From NCBI RefSeq assembly GCF_900103225.1, contig NZ_FNJH01000006.1:1-64000 (forward strand): 64,000 bases of DNA. The letters are read 5' to 3'. The first letter of the stretch is position 1, and every line of letters begins with the position of its first letter. Shown here piece by piece: positions 54,700-63,439 of this stretch. The stretch comes from Pseudomonas congelans. Lineage in GTDB: Bacteria; Pseudomonadota; Gammaproteobacteria; Pseudomonadales; Pseudomonadaceae. The notes below the pieces were generated by a model. It made no database searches and was not told the DNA's origin. It saw nothing but the letters and a program-made list of their open reading frames with translations. The translations under genes and the position numbers were made by a program.

Positions 54700-55551
54700 T
54701 CAACGCGTTCTCGGGGACGCCAATAGCGAAAAAAAACGCCAAAAGGCGACACATACCGCCAAGGCGAGCAGGAAACCCACAACCCATACCATGAAGTGCC
54801 GAAAGCGGCGGTAGATATGAGCATTTGGGCGTTTGTCCAAATGACCCGCTATGCAAGATAGGCAGATAAGTACAAGGCCAATGTAAATACCTGCCCATGG
54901 AATAGAGTCGTACCCACTTACATGAAAGGTACCTCGCTTACTCACCACGATCAGATCGTTAGCCGCCAAACCGTGGCTCACCAAGGCAGTGGCAATCAAC
55001 GCAATTACGGCCGCGGTGATGAGAGTTGGTAGAGTTTGACGATCGTCAGGTTGAGGCAATGGCAGTGTTTTTTTGGTCAATGACGCGATCACGCGCTTGG
55101 GTAAGGAACGCCACCTACTAAGGCTCCACGGCGGCGGCACTGAGGCTACGGGTTGCCATTGTGCCGATTGGCGTACCAACATCCACATGTAGCAGGACGC
55201 CAGGATGGGCCCTGCCAAGACAAATGTTATGAAGGGCGAAAAGGTAGAAGAAGCAAGCACTGCCAAAAAAAACAGTGTGATGTGAAAAAATCCCGAACCC
55301 GTAAGTATCTTTAGCCAGAAGCTGCGGTTGTGCGCGTCTATTTTATGGTGCCGAACTTTCATGAATGACGCCCAGGTTGTCCCTTGGGCCAGAAAAAGAA
55401 CCGCCGAAGACGCTGCGATACCGCTACGGATACCTAGTTCTCTCCAGAACAAAGTCCATGTCATCAGACTGGCAGGCAGAAGCGTTATCAGCATGATCAG
55501 CCACAGGCTGACGGGGTGATAAAAGAAACGTTGGTATGCCATTCCACTCAT
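54700..55551 (-). CDS. Hypothetical multi-pass membrane protein
   Basis: I do not recognise this 283-residue protein. It has predicted membrane helices at about 12-34, 43-60, 83-104, 108-126, 185-205, 220-240 and 255-277, with a basic cytoplasmic loop around 130-175. No catalytic motif or conserved charged pairs in the helices are evident. It is convergent with the nucleotidyltransferase-fold gene, 13 bases away. An alternative start is M4 at 55542. Confidence 0.65.
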   Translation of the reverse strand: MSGMAYQRFFYHPVSLWLIMLITLLPASLMTWTLFWRELGIRSGIAASSAVLFLAQGTTWASFMKVRHHKIDAHNRSFWLKILTGSGFFHITLFFLAVLASSTFSPFITFVLAGPILASCYMWMLVRQSAQWQPVASVPPPWSLSRWRSLPKRVIASLTKKTLPLPQPDDRQTLPTLITAAVIALIATALVSHGLAANDLIVVSKRGTFHVSGYDSIPWAGIYIGLVLICLSCIAGHLDKRPNAHIYRRFRHFMVWVVGFLLALAVCVAFWRFFSLLASPRTR

Positions 55552-55833
55552 CCATGTTCATAACACATCATCCATCGGGTGAGCGTAGCAGTCTCACCAC
55601 CTGAGTGCCTCCCACCCACCTTTACGCGGCCCCGAGCGGCCTCGACTTTTGCACAGGGGCAAATTTCCGGCTAGCTCAACGGTTTGACAGCAACTGCTGT
55701 CGACTCAAAGCGGCCTGTGGCGAAAGAAACCGGCCAACAGCGACCGTGCAGTCCAAGTCTTCTTTTCAGCCAGCAGTAGAGGGTCAAACGTTCTGATAGA
55801 TTGTTGGAAATACCTGTTCGAGAACCGCGATCA

Positions 55834-56145
55834 ATGAGAGTTATTCGTAGCAAAGACTTCACTGCTACTCAAGCTTGGGGGGCTGACGATATCGCTAATA
55901 TGGGGGGAACCACTGTCCGCCTCCACTGGACCGACAAGCCATATAAGTGGCATATCAACGATGGAGAGGAAGTTTTCGCAGTCCTCGACGGAGCGGTGGA
56001 TATGCATTATCGCGAGTCAGGCATCGAGCGCGTCGTGAGATTGGTGGTAGGCGACGTGTTTTTCGCCGGGGTCGGATGTGAACATGTTGCGCATCCTTGT
56101 GGAGAAGCACGGATTCTGGTTATCGAACGTGAGGGCAGCGTTTGA
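55834..56145 (+). CDS. Small cupin-domain protein
   Basis: This 103-residue single-domain cupin has motif 1 as KWHINDGEEVFAVLDGAVDM, carrying the metal-ligand histidine and glutamate positions, and motif 2 as GDVFFAGVGCEHVAHP. Small cupins of this type bind a metal and act as isomerases, dioxygenases or sugar-binding modules; this one cannot be assigned. The start at 55834 (MRVIRSKDF) is preferred over an in-frame TTG at 55801. Confidence 0.82.
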   Translation: MRVIRSKDFTATQAWGADDIANMGGTTVRLHWTDKPYKWHINDGEEVFAVLDGAVDMHYRESGIERVVRLVVGDVFFAGVGCEHVAHPCGEARILVIEREGSV

Positions 56146-56624
56146 GTTGACCAGGCTATCGCTCGTCATTACCTATCCATTCTTGTCGCGTCAGGCATGC
56201 CGAAAGCAATCGCCTGTTCGACCACCTATTATTTTTTGCTTGTGCCAAGAAGTAGTTCACTCGAAATTACCTAACGGGGCCGTCTGGCTTCAGGATAGCG
56301 TCAACAGCCATCTAGGGGCCGCAGGTCGTTAGTTCAAGAACTGCTGTACCCCTGTTGCATCGGTCAGTTGTAGCAGCGTGAAAAAAATAAGCCGTAGGGT
56401 ATGAGGCATCTTGAGACGATCAAGAGCATGAAATCCTTTGCGGACGTGGCCAATGATTTCCCAATTCATTCGCCTGGAGGTCTGCGTCATCCTGAAGATT
56501 ATTGACGAATTCTTAGTTGATGGCACAATAATGGCCTGTATCGCTGTCGTATGAGGCAGTGGCAAGACCGCAATTCTTGAAGGGATTCGGACAGACATTC
56601 TGTTACTGACTAAGGAAATCGTGA
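56146..56624. other. Intergenic region without convincing genes
   Basis: This 479-base gap contains only short frames. A minus-strand frame ending at 56329 reads MNWEIIGHVRKGFHALDRLK and then a protein-like hydrophobic segment, which could be the tail of a decayed gene; I could not identify it. A weak promoter candidate for the downstream lipoprotein starts with TTGACG at 56502-56507. Confidence 0.4.
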
Positions 56625-57260
56625 ATGAAACGCTTGAAGACACTGGGCCTTGCGGCAATGCTGGTATTGAGCGGTTGCGCCAGTTTTACCAAGGATGAAG
56701 TAGCGCCAGTCACCATGCCCTCCATGGCCAGCTACACGAATAAACCCAACGTGTTTGTTGCCTTCGATTTCTACCAGGGCACACCCGGTACCACCGGCGC
56801 AGTAGAAGTACCGCAAGCTCGGGATGCACTCAGGCCGCAACTGCAAAAAGCGCTGACTGACTCTGGTTTGTTTGGCCGAGTGACCCTTGATGAGTTCAAG
56901 AAACAGCCAGGCGACTACAGCCTGCACCTCAAGGTGTATAACCATCCACCAAGCGGTGGCCAATTGGTAATGGCGTTTATCAGTGGCCTGACCCTGACGA
57001 TTATTCCGTCGATGGCCACCGATCAGTACAGCATGAGCCTGGATGCGCAGGATTCCCAGGGCAAGGTGCTGAGAACAGTCGGTAACCATGATGCAATCAA
57101 TACCTGGATAGGTATCTGGTTTGTGCCGATGATGGCCAATACACCGCAGAAGGCTGTTACCGATACATTTACGCGCCAGGTCAATTCACTGCTCAAGCAG
57201 TTGGTGGATAGCCAGAGTCTGAAGTACTCAATGCTCAAGGTTACTGTTCCGCAGGCGTGA
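56625..57260 (+). CDS. Hypothetical lipoprotein
   Basis: This 211-residue protein starts at ATG 56625 after an AAGGAAA site. The signal peptide ends in a lipobox (LVLSGC, cysteine at 18), so it should be lipid-anchored, and residue 19 is Ala rather than Asp, favouring the outer membrane. The mature part has an alternating strand pattern (VFVAFDFYQG, SLHLKVYNH) and a hydrophobic stretch (VMAFISGLTLTIIP, about 115-130). I do not recognise the family. It is convergent with another lipoprotein gene across a shared terminator. Confidence 0.75.
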   Translation: MKRLKTLGLAAMLVLSGCASFTKDEVAPVTMPSMASYTNKPNVFVAFDFYQGTPGTTGAVEVPQARDALRPQLQKALTDSGLFGRVTLDEFKKQPGDYSLHLKVYNHPPSGGQLVMAFISGLTLTIIPSMATDQYSMSLDAQDSQGKVLRTVGNHDAINTWIGIWFVPMMANTPQKAVTDTFTRQVNSLLKQLVDSQSLKYSMLKVTVPQA

Positions 57261-57274
57261 TGAACTCACGCCCG

Positions 57275-57304
57275 AAAAAAAGAGCCCATGTGGGCTCTTT
57301 TTTT
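57275..57304. terminator. Bidirectional terminator between two lipoprotein genes
   Basis: AAAAAAAGAGCCCA (57275-57288) and TGGGCTCTTTTTTT (57291-57304) form a 14-bp stem with a TG loop. It has A-runs on one side and T-runs on the other, so it works in both directions. The stop of the minus-strand gene lies at its edge. Confidence 0.93.
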
Positions 57305-57854
57305 ATTTGTGATTCAGCGCCTGGATAAACAGCGGGTCGCTGTATAAAGCCTTGAGCAAATCACGCACCAACGGGTTGTAGGCGTTTGCCGCATTGGGGA
57401 TAGCGACCGCACCCAAAAAGCTGCTGCTCCATTGGCTGCTGACCTGCTTGGTGGCGTCATATTCAACTTTCTCGCCGTCGATGAGGGTGAAGTGCGCGGC
57501 GATTGTGCCGGTGCCGGTACCCATTCCAGCGGTCAGTTCATTCTGCGTAACCAGCACATTTAGCTGACGCGGCGATTGCGGGTCGATAAGACCTGCGCGG
57601 TCCAGTTCACCCGTCAGGGCATCCTGGATATGTTGTGTGATGCTGCCGCTAGGGGATGTCACAGGATTACCCCGCACTTGCAGCGAATCCTGACCTGCCG
57701 CAGCGCTGACCTGAGTCTGACGGATCGGTAGAAGGGGAGGCGTTTGCTTGAGCTTCTGGACGTTATCGAAGCTGGGCTCGTAACGCGTCATGGTCACGCC
57801 GCAGCCTTGCATCAACAATGCAAGCACCGTAACCAACAGTAGATTTCCTTTCAC
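57303..57854 (-). CDS. Hypothetical lipoprotein (convergent partner)
   Basis: This 183-residue protein has a signal peptide with a lipobox (LLMQGC, cysteine at 18). The mature domain includes a segment reading LTGELDRAGLIDPQSPRQLN and a Gly/Thr-rich strand (GMGTGTGTIAAHF), reminiscent of small outer-membrane-associated lipoproteins. No family is recognised with certainty. It reads toward the lipoprotein at 56625 and shares its terminator. Confidence 0.72.
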   Translation of the reverse strand: MKGNLLLVTVLALLMQGCGVTMTRYEPSFDNVQKLKQTPPLLPIRQTQVSAAAGQDSLQVRGNPVTSPSGSITQHIQDALTGELDRAGLIDPQSPRQLNVLVTQNELTAGMGTGTGTIAAHFTLIDGEKVEYDATKQVSSQWSSSFLGAVAIPNAANAYNPLVRDLLKALYSDPLFIQALNHK

Positions 57855-58086
57855 TGCATTTCCTTGCCTGAGTTGTTTGAGGGCGTGATTATCAGGAACC
57901 TCAGATTCAAGGGCAATGCTTGATAGCCTGTGCTTTATGCCGCGCAGGTCATGGTAAGGCGTACCGATAGCCCTCCCGCAGAGCGCTCCCTTAACGTGAT
58001 CTCAATTTGATAGAGTGTCGAGCGTTCAATGAAGAAGAATCAGCCGGCGTAAGGCTGTCCCCCGGGTAAGTTCAAGGAAGTGTTAA

Positions 58087-58512
58087 ATGAAACTGATTTT
58101 TGCGATGTTGTTGATGTTCAGCGGTTACACGTTTGCGAATTGCGCCAGCATTAATGATTATGACCAGCGTGCCTATTGCAATGCCACGCAGGAGGGCAGC
58201 AGTTGCAACAGCATCAATGATCATGACCTGCGCGCACGGTGTAGCGCAGAAAAGGAAGGTAGTTCTTGCACCAGCATCAATGATTTTGACCAGCGTGCCT
58301 ACTGCAATGCCAAGCAGGGCGGCAGCGGTTGCAACAGCATCAATGATCGTGACTTGCGCGCGCGGTGCATGGCAGAAAAGGAAGGTAGTTCTTGCGTCAG
58401 CATCAATGATCGTGACCAGCGTGCCTATTGCGCTGCCAAGAAGGAAGGCGGCAGTTGCGTCAGCATCAATGATCATGACTTGCGCGCAAAGTGTGAGTCG
58501 GAGAAGCGCTGA
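58087..58512 (+). CDS. Secreted protein of six 21-residue cysteine repeats
   Basis: This 141-residue protein has a signal peptide (cleavage near FAN, residue 18). The mature part is six tandem copies of a 21-residue unit with consensus C-x-S-I-N-D-x-D-x-R-A-x-C. Copies alternate between a DQRAYC form (1, 3, 5) and a DLRA(R/K)C form (2, 4, 6), so the array grew by duplication of a two-unit block. Every unit has cysteines at positions 1 and 13, giving 12 in all and possible disulfides in the periplasm or outside the cell. An AAGGAAG ribosome site precedes the ATG. No known domain is recognised. Confidence 0.8.
   Translation: MKLIFAMLLMFSGYTFANCASINDYDQRAYCNATQEGSSCNSINDHDLRARCSAEKEGSSCTSINDFDQRAYCNAKQGGSGCNSINDRDLRARCMAEKEGSSCVSINDRDQRAYCAAKKEGGSCVSINDHDLRAKCESEKR
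58141..58509 (+). repeat. Tandem 63-bp repeat array inside the cysteine-repeat gene
   Basis: Six 63-bp units (the last is shortened) encode the 21-residue repeats. Alternate units are most alike at the DNA level (for example, the stretch coding GACCAGCGTGCCTA recurs in units 1, 3 and 5), indicating a 126-bp duplication step. Copy number could vary between strains. Confidence 0.8.
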
Positions 58513-58683
58513 CTCTGGCTGTGCTGGCTGATCCCTACTGTCTGTCAGAGGTCTATCACTGCTGATCGCGACCTCTGGCGGTGCAGACTCGAGAAGTCAG
58601 TAAGGGCGTCATGAAGACGCGTACCCTCCGCACGAGATGCAGCACATTGCGACGGTGCATGTTGTCCCGCCGCCACACAGGCC

Positions 58684-58923
58684 TTACATCCTCAGCGCTA
58701 TGGCCTCTGCCACAAGGCACTCCAGCGCAAACTGCTCGGTATAGGTCATCTGAATCGGCGTGGTCTCGCCTTTGACGGTCCGTTCTCCATCGAGGATGTA
58801 GCGAATGCGTTTGTCAGTCACGCCGATGCGCTTGGCGATCCACGAAGGGGTCTGGCCGATGCGCGAGATCAGTTTGTCGGCATATTCGGTGGAGGGGTTA
58901 TAGAGTTCTGCGTTGGGTGTCAT
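58684..58923 (-). CDS. Small putative HTH DNA-binding protein
   Basis: This 79-residue protein contains a helix-turn-helix-like segment (TPSWIAKRIGVTDKRIRYIL, about 25-44) like the minimal HTH of phage-type or XRE-like regulators. The remaining sequence is too short to place it. It stands alone between the cysteine-repeat gene and a REP element. Confidence 0.6.
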   Translation of the reverse strand: MTPNAELYNPSTEYADKLISRIGQTPSWIAKRIGVTDKRIRYILDGERTVKGETTPIQMTYTEQFALECLVAEAIALRM

Positions 58924-59035
58924 GGGGTGTCCAGATGGAAGTCAGGCGCTATAGATGCGGAGCAGTATGCAGCACAGTGCGCTGTTCGTCGCCGTGGGGC
59001 TGGCCACCGACACGTATTATGCAGCGACTGGCAGA

Positions 59036-59066
59036 TTGCCTTCGCGAGCAAGCTCGCTCCCACAGA
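59036..59066. repeat. Pseudomonas REP element
   Basis: The palindromic core GCGAGCAAGCTCGC (59044-59057) followed by TCCCACAG is the typical repetitive extragenic palindrome of Pseudomonas. It lies in the 228-base gap between the small HTH gene and the TonB receptor stop, and may stabilise or end the receptor transcript. Confidence 0.8.
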
Positions 59067-59151
59067 AGCCTGTCTCCAGGAGCACACCGCGCAGCGTCAT
59101 TCAATGCAAGTGGTGGATGGGGCGGTCCTTCGCCCCTTCAGTCAGCAACGA

Positions 59152-61458
59152 TCAGAGTTTGACCCCCAGTGTTACGAACGCGCTGCGCGGTGTGCCTACC
59201 TGAAGGATCTGCAGGTTGCCCGCCGGGTCGGTGGCTGCGCTGGCGTCGGTGTTGAGGGTGGAGATATAGCGTTTGTCGAACAGGTTGACCATGTTCAGCG
59301 ACAAGGTGGTGTCCTTGAGGGCGCCGAGTTTGCCGAAGTCATAGCCGAGGTTGGCGTTCGCCAGCCAGTAGCCGCTGACACTGGAGTCGTTGGTGTAGGT
59401 GTAATAGCGCTTGCTGATGTAACTGCCTTGCAAGCCGGCGTTCCAGTGTTCCCAATTCCAGTCCAGGTTGCTCGAATACATCAGTTTCGGTGTATCGACG
59501 ACGGTCTTGCCTTTCACATGAACGGTGTTGCCGCCGCTGGCGTAGTCATCGTCGTAAGTGCTGTGGTTGTAGGACATGGAGTTGGACCAGCGCCAGTTCT
59601 CATTGGGGGTCAGGCCGAACGACAGTTCCAGGCCTCGACTGGTGACCGAACCGACGTTGGCGACGCCGTTCTGGCAGATGACGATGCCGGTGCAGTTGGT
59701 GATGGCGACCAGGCGGTTATCGAATTTGGTGTTGTAGATCGCCGCCGAGGCCGAATACAGCTTGGTGCTGCGGCGCACGCCCAATTCGACGGTTTTTGAG
59801 GTTTCCGGCTTCAGGTCCTTGAAGCCGTTCTGCGCATCGACGGCGCTCTGCGTCGTGAAGAACGGGCTGTAACCGCCACTCGGGAACGCGGCCATGTTTT
59901 CCGAGTAAGAAGTGAAGACTTCGTCGTCCTCGTCGAGTTTGTAGGTGGCGCCTGCTTGCGGCAGAAACCTGTCTCGCGCCTCCAGCGAACCACTGGCATA
60001 ACCGCCGCCTTTGCCCTCGGCTGTCGAGGTGGTCACCGTATTTTTCGCACCGAACTCAAGTTTTAGGCGGTCATCAAGCAGGGTGTAGGTGTCGCGCAGG
60101 TAGAACTGCCGGGTCAGGTCGTTGTAACTCTGATCCAGGACCGTGGCCGCCAGCGGTAGGCCATCGGTTTTGACGATGTGGTTCTGCGGCGTCGCATTGG
60201 TGGTATCGAACAGGTAGCGCGAGATGTCGTTCTTGTTGGATTGAATCCAGAACCCGCCCTGAATTTCATGCTGGCCGAGATAGTAGGTCAGTGAGCTCTG
60301 GAAACCGGTTCGATCAATGCCATATTTTGTACTGCGAATCGAATTGCTCGGCACTGTCGTCGAGCCGCTGGTGTAGATGAACGGGTAATACGAGTTGCCC
60401 CGGCCCGAGTCATGGTGGTGGTAGACGGTCGCATCCAGTACCAGATCATCGGTCAGCGAGAAGTTGCCGTTGAGGATGTCCAGTTCGTCGTCGCGCAGGC
60501 TGCTGGCGTTATAGGTCGCATCGTTTGCGCTGGTTACCCCGCCGGTATAAATGCCGTTGGCCGCGTTGACCGCGCGGGTCCAGTCCGGCGTGTAGTAGCT
60601 CCAGTTGTAGCCCAGACGCTGGATGATGCTCTTCGACATGTTCGGCAGGTTGGCTTCGTCATGGGACGAGGTGCTGTGGAAGAAACTCACCCGGTTGTCG
60701 CCGAAGTCGTAGTTGACCTTGGCGTTAACCGCGTCGGACTTTTGCGGGTTGTTGTGGCCTTTCCAGGCGTCGGCGTCGTACTTTTCCCCCGACACATACG
60801 CGGACAGGCCGTTGTACTCACCGGTGTCGACCCGCATGAAAGTCCGGGAGGTGTCGTAGCTGCCCAGGGTTTGCGACAGACGCGCGCCGAACTCTTTATC
60901 GGGGTTGGAACTGGTGAACTGGATGGTGCCGCCCAGATCACTGTTCGATGCCGTGCCCAGCGAGCCGATGCCGGGAGCCACTTCGCTGGCGGCGATGTTT
61001 TCCGCGATGATCGCGCGGGTGATGCTCAGGCCGTTGAAGTTGCCGAAGCTCATGTTGCCGAGGGTAACGCCGTCCAGCGTGTAGCCCAGGTGGTGCATAT
61101 CGAAGCCGCGCAGGCTGATGCGCTGGCTGCCTTCTTCACGACCCAGCGGGTCACCGGACTGGAAGTTGACCCCCGGCAGGCGTTGCAGAACCTTCATCGG
61201 GCTGGTGCCCGCCGAGTAAGCCTTCACATCCTTTTGCGTCACGCGCTGCACCTGGCGAGTCTCTCCCTGACCAATCACCGACACTGTGCCCAGCGTCATG
61301 GCGGCAGTGTTGTCGCTGGCGGGCGACGTTACCGAGGTGGGCACCTCGTCTTCGGCCTGAATGAACGGGCTGATCAGGCACAGCGAGTTCAATGAAATCA
61401 GCAGCGCGAGGCGTGTTACCGGAAATCGAGGGGCACGCGGTATCGATCGATTGTTCAT
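59152..61458 (-). CDS. TonB-dependent outer-membrane receptor
   Basis: This 768-residue protein has a long signal peptide (about 1-35), a TonB-box-like TLGTVSVIGQGE, a plug domain (about 60-180, with LPGVNFQSGDPLGREEGSQR and GYTLDGVTLGN) and a 22-strand-type barrel to the end (SAFVTLGVKL). It carries no N-terminal sigma-regulator signalling domain. Plug and barrel resemble substrate receptors, but the ligand cannot be read from sequence. It follows tonB-exbB-exbD on the same strand, with 71 bases after exbD, and is likely their dedicated client. Confidence 0.92.
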   Translation of the reverse strand: MNNRSIPRAPRFPVTRLALLISLNSLCLISPFIQAEDEVPTSVTSPASDNTAAMTLGTVSVIGQGETRQVQRVTQKDVKAYSAGTSPMKVLQRLPGVNFQSGDPLGREEGSQRISLRGFDMHHLGYTLDGVTLGNMSFGNFNGLSITRAIIAENIAASEVAPGIGSLGTASNSDLGGTIQFTSSNPDKEFGARLSQTLGSYDTSRTFMRVDTGEYNGLSAYVSGEKYDADAWKGHNNPQKSDAVNAKVNYDFGDNRVSFFHSTSSHDEANLPNMSKSIIQRLGYNWSYYTPDWTRAVNAANGIYTGGVTSANDATYNASSLRDDELDILNGNFSLTDDLVLDATVYHHHDSGRGNSYYPFIYTSGSTTVPSNSIRSTKYGIDRTGFQSSLTYYLGQHEIQGGFWIQSNKNDISRYLFDTTNATPQNHIVKTDGLPLAATVLDQSYNDLTRQFYLRDTYTLLDDRLKLEFGAKNTVTTSTAEGKGGGYASGSLEARDRFLPQAGATYKLDEDDEVFTSYSENMAAFPSGGYSPFFTTQSAVDAQNGFKDLKPETSKTVELGVRRSTKLYSASAAIYNTKFDNRLVAITNCTGIVICQNGVANVGSVTSRGLELSFGLTPNENWRWSNSMSYNHSTYDDDYASGGNTVHVKGKTVVDTPKLMYSSNLDWNWEHWNAGLQGSYISKRYYTYTNDSSVSGYWLANANLGYDFGKLGALKDTTLSLNMVNLFDKRYISTLNTDASAATDPAGNLQILQVGTPRSAFVTLGVKL

Positions 61459-61529
61459 GGAAAGGTTTTCCTGGGGGCGTCAGGGCGCCGCGCTTGCGGC
61501 GGGTCATAGGGTTAACGACAGGTTTTGCT

Positions 61530-61934
61530 TCACGGGCTTTCGGTAATCACCGACAGGCGACTGATGCCGGCTTTCTGCACATCGGCCAGCACCTGAGCCA
61601 CGCGGCCGTAACCCGTCGCCTGATCGGCGCGCAGGCTGACGGCGACGTCCGGGTCCTTGTTGTGCAGGGCTTGCAGTGCCTCCGGGAGTTGCTCCAGCGC
61701 CACAGCTTCGCTGTCGATGAACACGCCGCCGCTGGCGTCGACACTCACCACCACCGGGTCGGCCTGATCCAGTGAGGTGGTTGCGACGGTCTGCGGCAGG
61801 TCGAGCGGTATGGCGTTATTGAGCAGCGGCGCGGTGACGATGAAGGTCACCAGCAGCACCAGCATCACATCCACCAACGGCGTGATGTTGATGTCGCTGA
61901 TTGCATCGTCATCATTGGACGTGGAGAAGGACAT
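61530..61934 (-). CDS. exbD: Biopolymer transport protein ExbD
   Basis: ExbD (134 residues) is the stator-like partner of ExbB in the TonB energy motor. It has the N-terminal membrane helix with the essential aspartate (DINITPLVDVMLVLLVTFIV, D25) and a periplasmic domain (about 45-134). It starts one base after the exbB stop and ends just before the receptor gene. Confidence 0.94.
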   Translation of the reverse strand: MSFSTSNDDDAISDINITPLVDVMLVLLVTFIVTAPLLNNAIPLDLPQTVATTSLDQADPVVVSVDASGGVFIDSEAVALEQLPEALQALHNKDPDVAVSLRADQATGYGRVAQVLADVQKAGISRLSVITESP

Positions 61935-61935
61935 G

Positions 61936-62628
61936 TCAGCTCACTCCTTTCAGGCTCGGGGCCGTCTTGTCGCGATGGTCGGGTTGCAGCCGGAAGGCGT
62001 TGCGTTGCGAGAGGTTGAGGAAGTCCACGGCGAACTCTTCAAGGTCCGCGATCACCAGCTTCAGACGTCGCCCGAAGAAGTTGTAGGCCAGCACCGCAGG
62101 CACCGCGACGGCGATGCCGACGCCGGTTGCCACCAGCGCTTCGCCAATGGGCCCGGCGACCACCGCAATGCTCGCCGACTTGGCTTGGCTGATCGCGGTG
62201 AGTGCATGAATGATCCCGAACACCGTACCGAACAGGCCGATGAAGGGTGCGGTACTGCCGATCGATGCCAGCAGGATCATGCCGCTTTCCAGGCGACGAC
62301 GTTCCTTGTGGATCTGTTGGCGCAGGCTGCGCTCGAGCAAGTCCTGGCGGTTCCAGCTATGGCCCAGGTCCGGCGAGTCGTGGGGCGCGGCGAGGGCCTG
62401 CGCGCCGGCATCGGTCAGGCGTGCCAGGCTGCCCTCACTGTTGGGCAGGTGCAGCGCATTTTTCAGATCGCGTGCGGCCCAGAATTGCGTGGCGTAGCGT
62501 CGGTTCTGCCGGGTCAGTCGCCAGTGCTGGAAGGTCTTGCCAAGCAGCAGCGCCCAGGTCACCAGCGAGAAAATCACCAGCAGGGTCATTGAGGATTGGG
62601 TAATGAGTACGGAGTAAGCAGTGTTCAT
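61936..62628 (-). CDS. exbB: Biopolymer transport protein ExbB
   Basis: ExbB (230 residues) forms the pentameric proton-channel scaffold of the TonB motor. It has membrane helices at about 10-30, 125-150 and 160-185, with the conserved LASIGSTAPFIGLFGTVFGI segment and GEALVATGVGIAVAVPAVLA. It lacks the long periplasmic N-terminal extension seen in some Pseudomonas ExbB proteins. It lies 10 bases after tonB. Confidence 0.94.
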   Translation of the reverse strand: MNTAYSVLITQSSMTLLVIFSLVTWALLLGKTFQHWRLTRQNRRYATQFWAARDLKNALHLPNSEGSLARLTDAGAQALAAPHDSPDLGHSWNRQDLLERSLRQQIHKERRRLESGMILLASIGSTAPFIGLFGTVFGIIHALTAISQAKSASIAVVAGPIGEALVATGVGIAVAVPAVLAYNFFGRRLKLVIADLEEFAVDFLNLSQRNAFRLQPDHRDKTAPSLKGVS

Positions 62629-62638
62629 GACGTAAGCC

Positions 62639-63439
62639 TCAGGGTGCGAGTTTGAAAGCCATGGGGACGTTGACCCAGCCTTCTACCGGGGTGTCGCCGC
62701 GTTTGGCGGGAATAAAGGTCCATTGCCGGACGGCGGCCTGCGCGGCTTCATCCAGCGCCGGGACGCCGCTGCTTTGCAGCACTTGCACCTGATCGGTACG
62801 TCCGTTGGGCAGCACATGCACGCGCAGCATCGTCGTGCCTTCCTGATGGCGGCGCGCGGCGGCAGGCGGATAGACCGGCGGCGGATTGTTCAGGTAACCG
62901 GCGCGGCCTATCGGCGCGGTGGTGGTCTGTGGTGCCGCTGGTGCGGGTCTTGGCGCTGGCGCCGCGACGGAAGGCACCGGCGCAACAGGCTTGGCAACGG
63001 GTTTGCTCGGTGTGGTTCTGGGCTGCGCCTTGGGCTTGGGCAACTCGGCGGGTCTGGGCTCGGGTGGCGCAGGCTTGGGGGCTGGCGCCGGTGTTGGCGC
63101 AGGCGGCTCCGGTGCTGGCTGAGGGGTTGGCTCGGGCGGCGTCGGTTGTGCGACCGGTGGCGCAACGGGCGGCGGTACCCACTGCACGGTGATCGGCATC
63201 GGCGGTGTCGGCTCGGGGGCTTGCTGATGATCGGCCATCAGCCACACGGCCAGCGCGGCATGCAGCCCGATCGCCAGTGCAATTGCCAATGCGGCGTGCG
63301 GCCATGTGCGTGGTGCGTTGTTGCTGTGCTGCCGGACGACAAGCGACGACGGGGCGACGTTACAGTCGCCCGCAGGCTGATGTGGCCAGTGGCGTAGCTG
63401 ACGCGGCGGTAGTCGGCGGGACAGTATCAGCGTTGACAT
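62639..63439 (-). CDS. tonB: TonB energy-transducing protein
   Basis: TonB (266 residues) has one membrane helix (about 45-70, AALAIALAIGLHAALAVWLM), a long proline-rich periplasmic spacer (about 75-175) and the C-terminal TonB domain (about 176-266, with YPPAAARRHQEGTTMLRVHV and WTFIPAKRGDTPVEGWVNVP). The first 35 residues are an extra N-terminal stretch before the helix; a later start is possible but I see no better site. It leads the tonB-exbB-exbD-receptor operon. Confidence 0.93.
   Translation of the reverse strand: MSTLILSRRLPPRQLRHWPHQPAGDCNVAPSSLVVRQHSNNAPRTWPHAALAIALAIGLHAALAVWLMADHQQAPEPTPPMPITVQWVPPPVAPPVAQPTPPEPTPQPAPEPPAPTPAPAPKPAPPEPRPAELPKPKAQPRTTPSKPVAKPVAPVPSVAAPAPRPAPAAPQTTTAPIGRAGYLNNPPPVYPPAAARRHQEGTTMLRVHVLPNGRTDQVQVLQSSGVPALDEAAQAAVRQWTFIPAKRGDTPVEGWVNVPMAFKLAP

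Noticed and set aside
55552..55833. Short frames between the membrane protein and the cupin gene
   Set aside because: No ribosome sites, no conserved motif and overlapping frames on both strands; it looks like non-coding DNA.
56329..56658. Minus-strand frame of 109 codons
   Set aside because: Its N-terminal half overlaps the lipoprotein start and has no coding character. Only the last 46 codons look protein-like; I could not assign a family, so it is mentioned only as a possible gene remnant.
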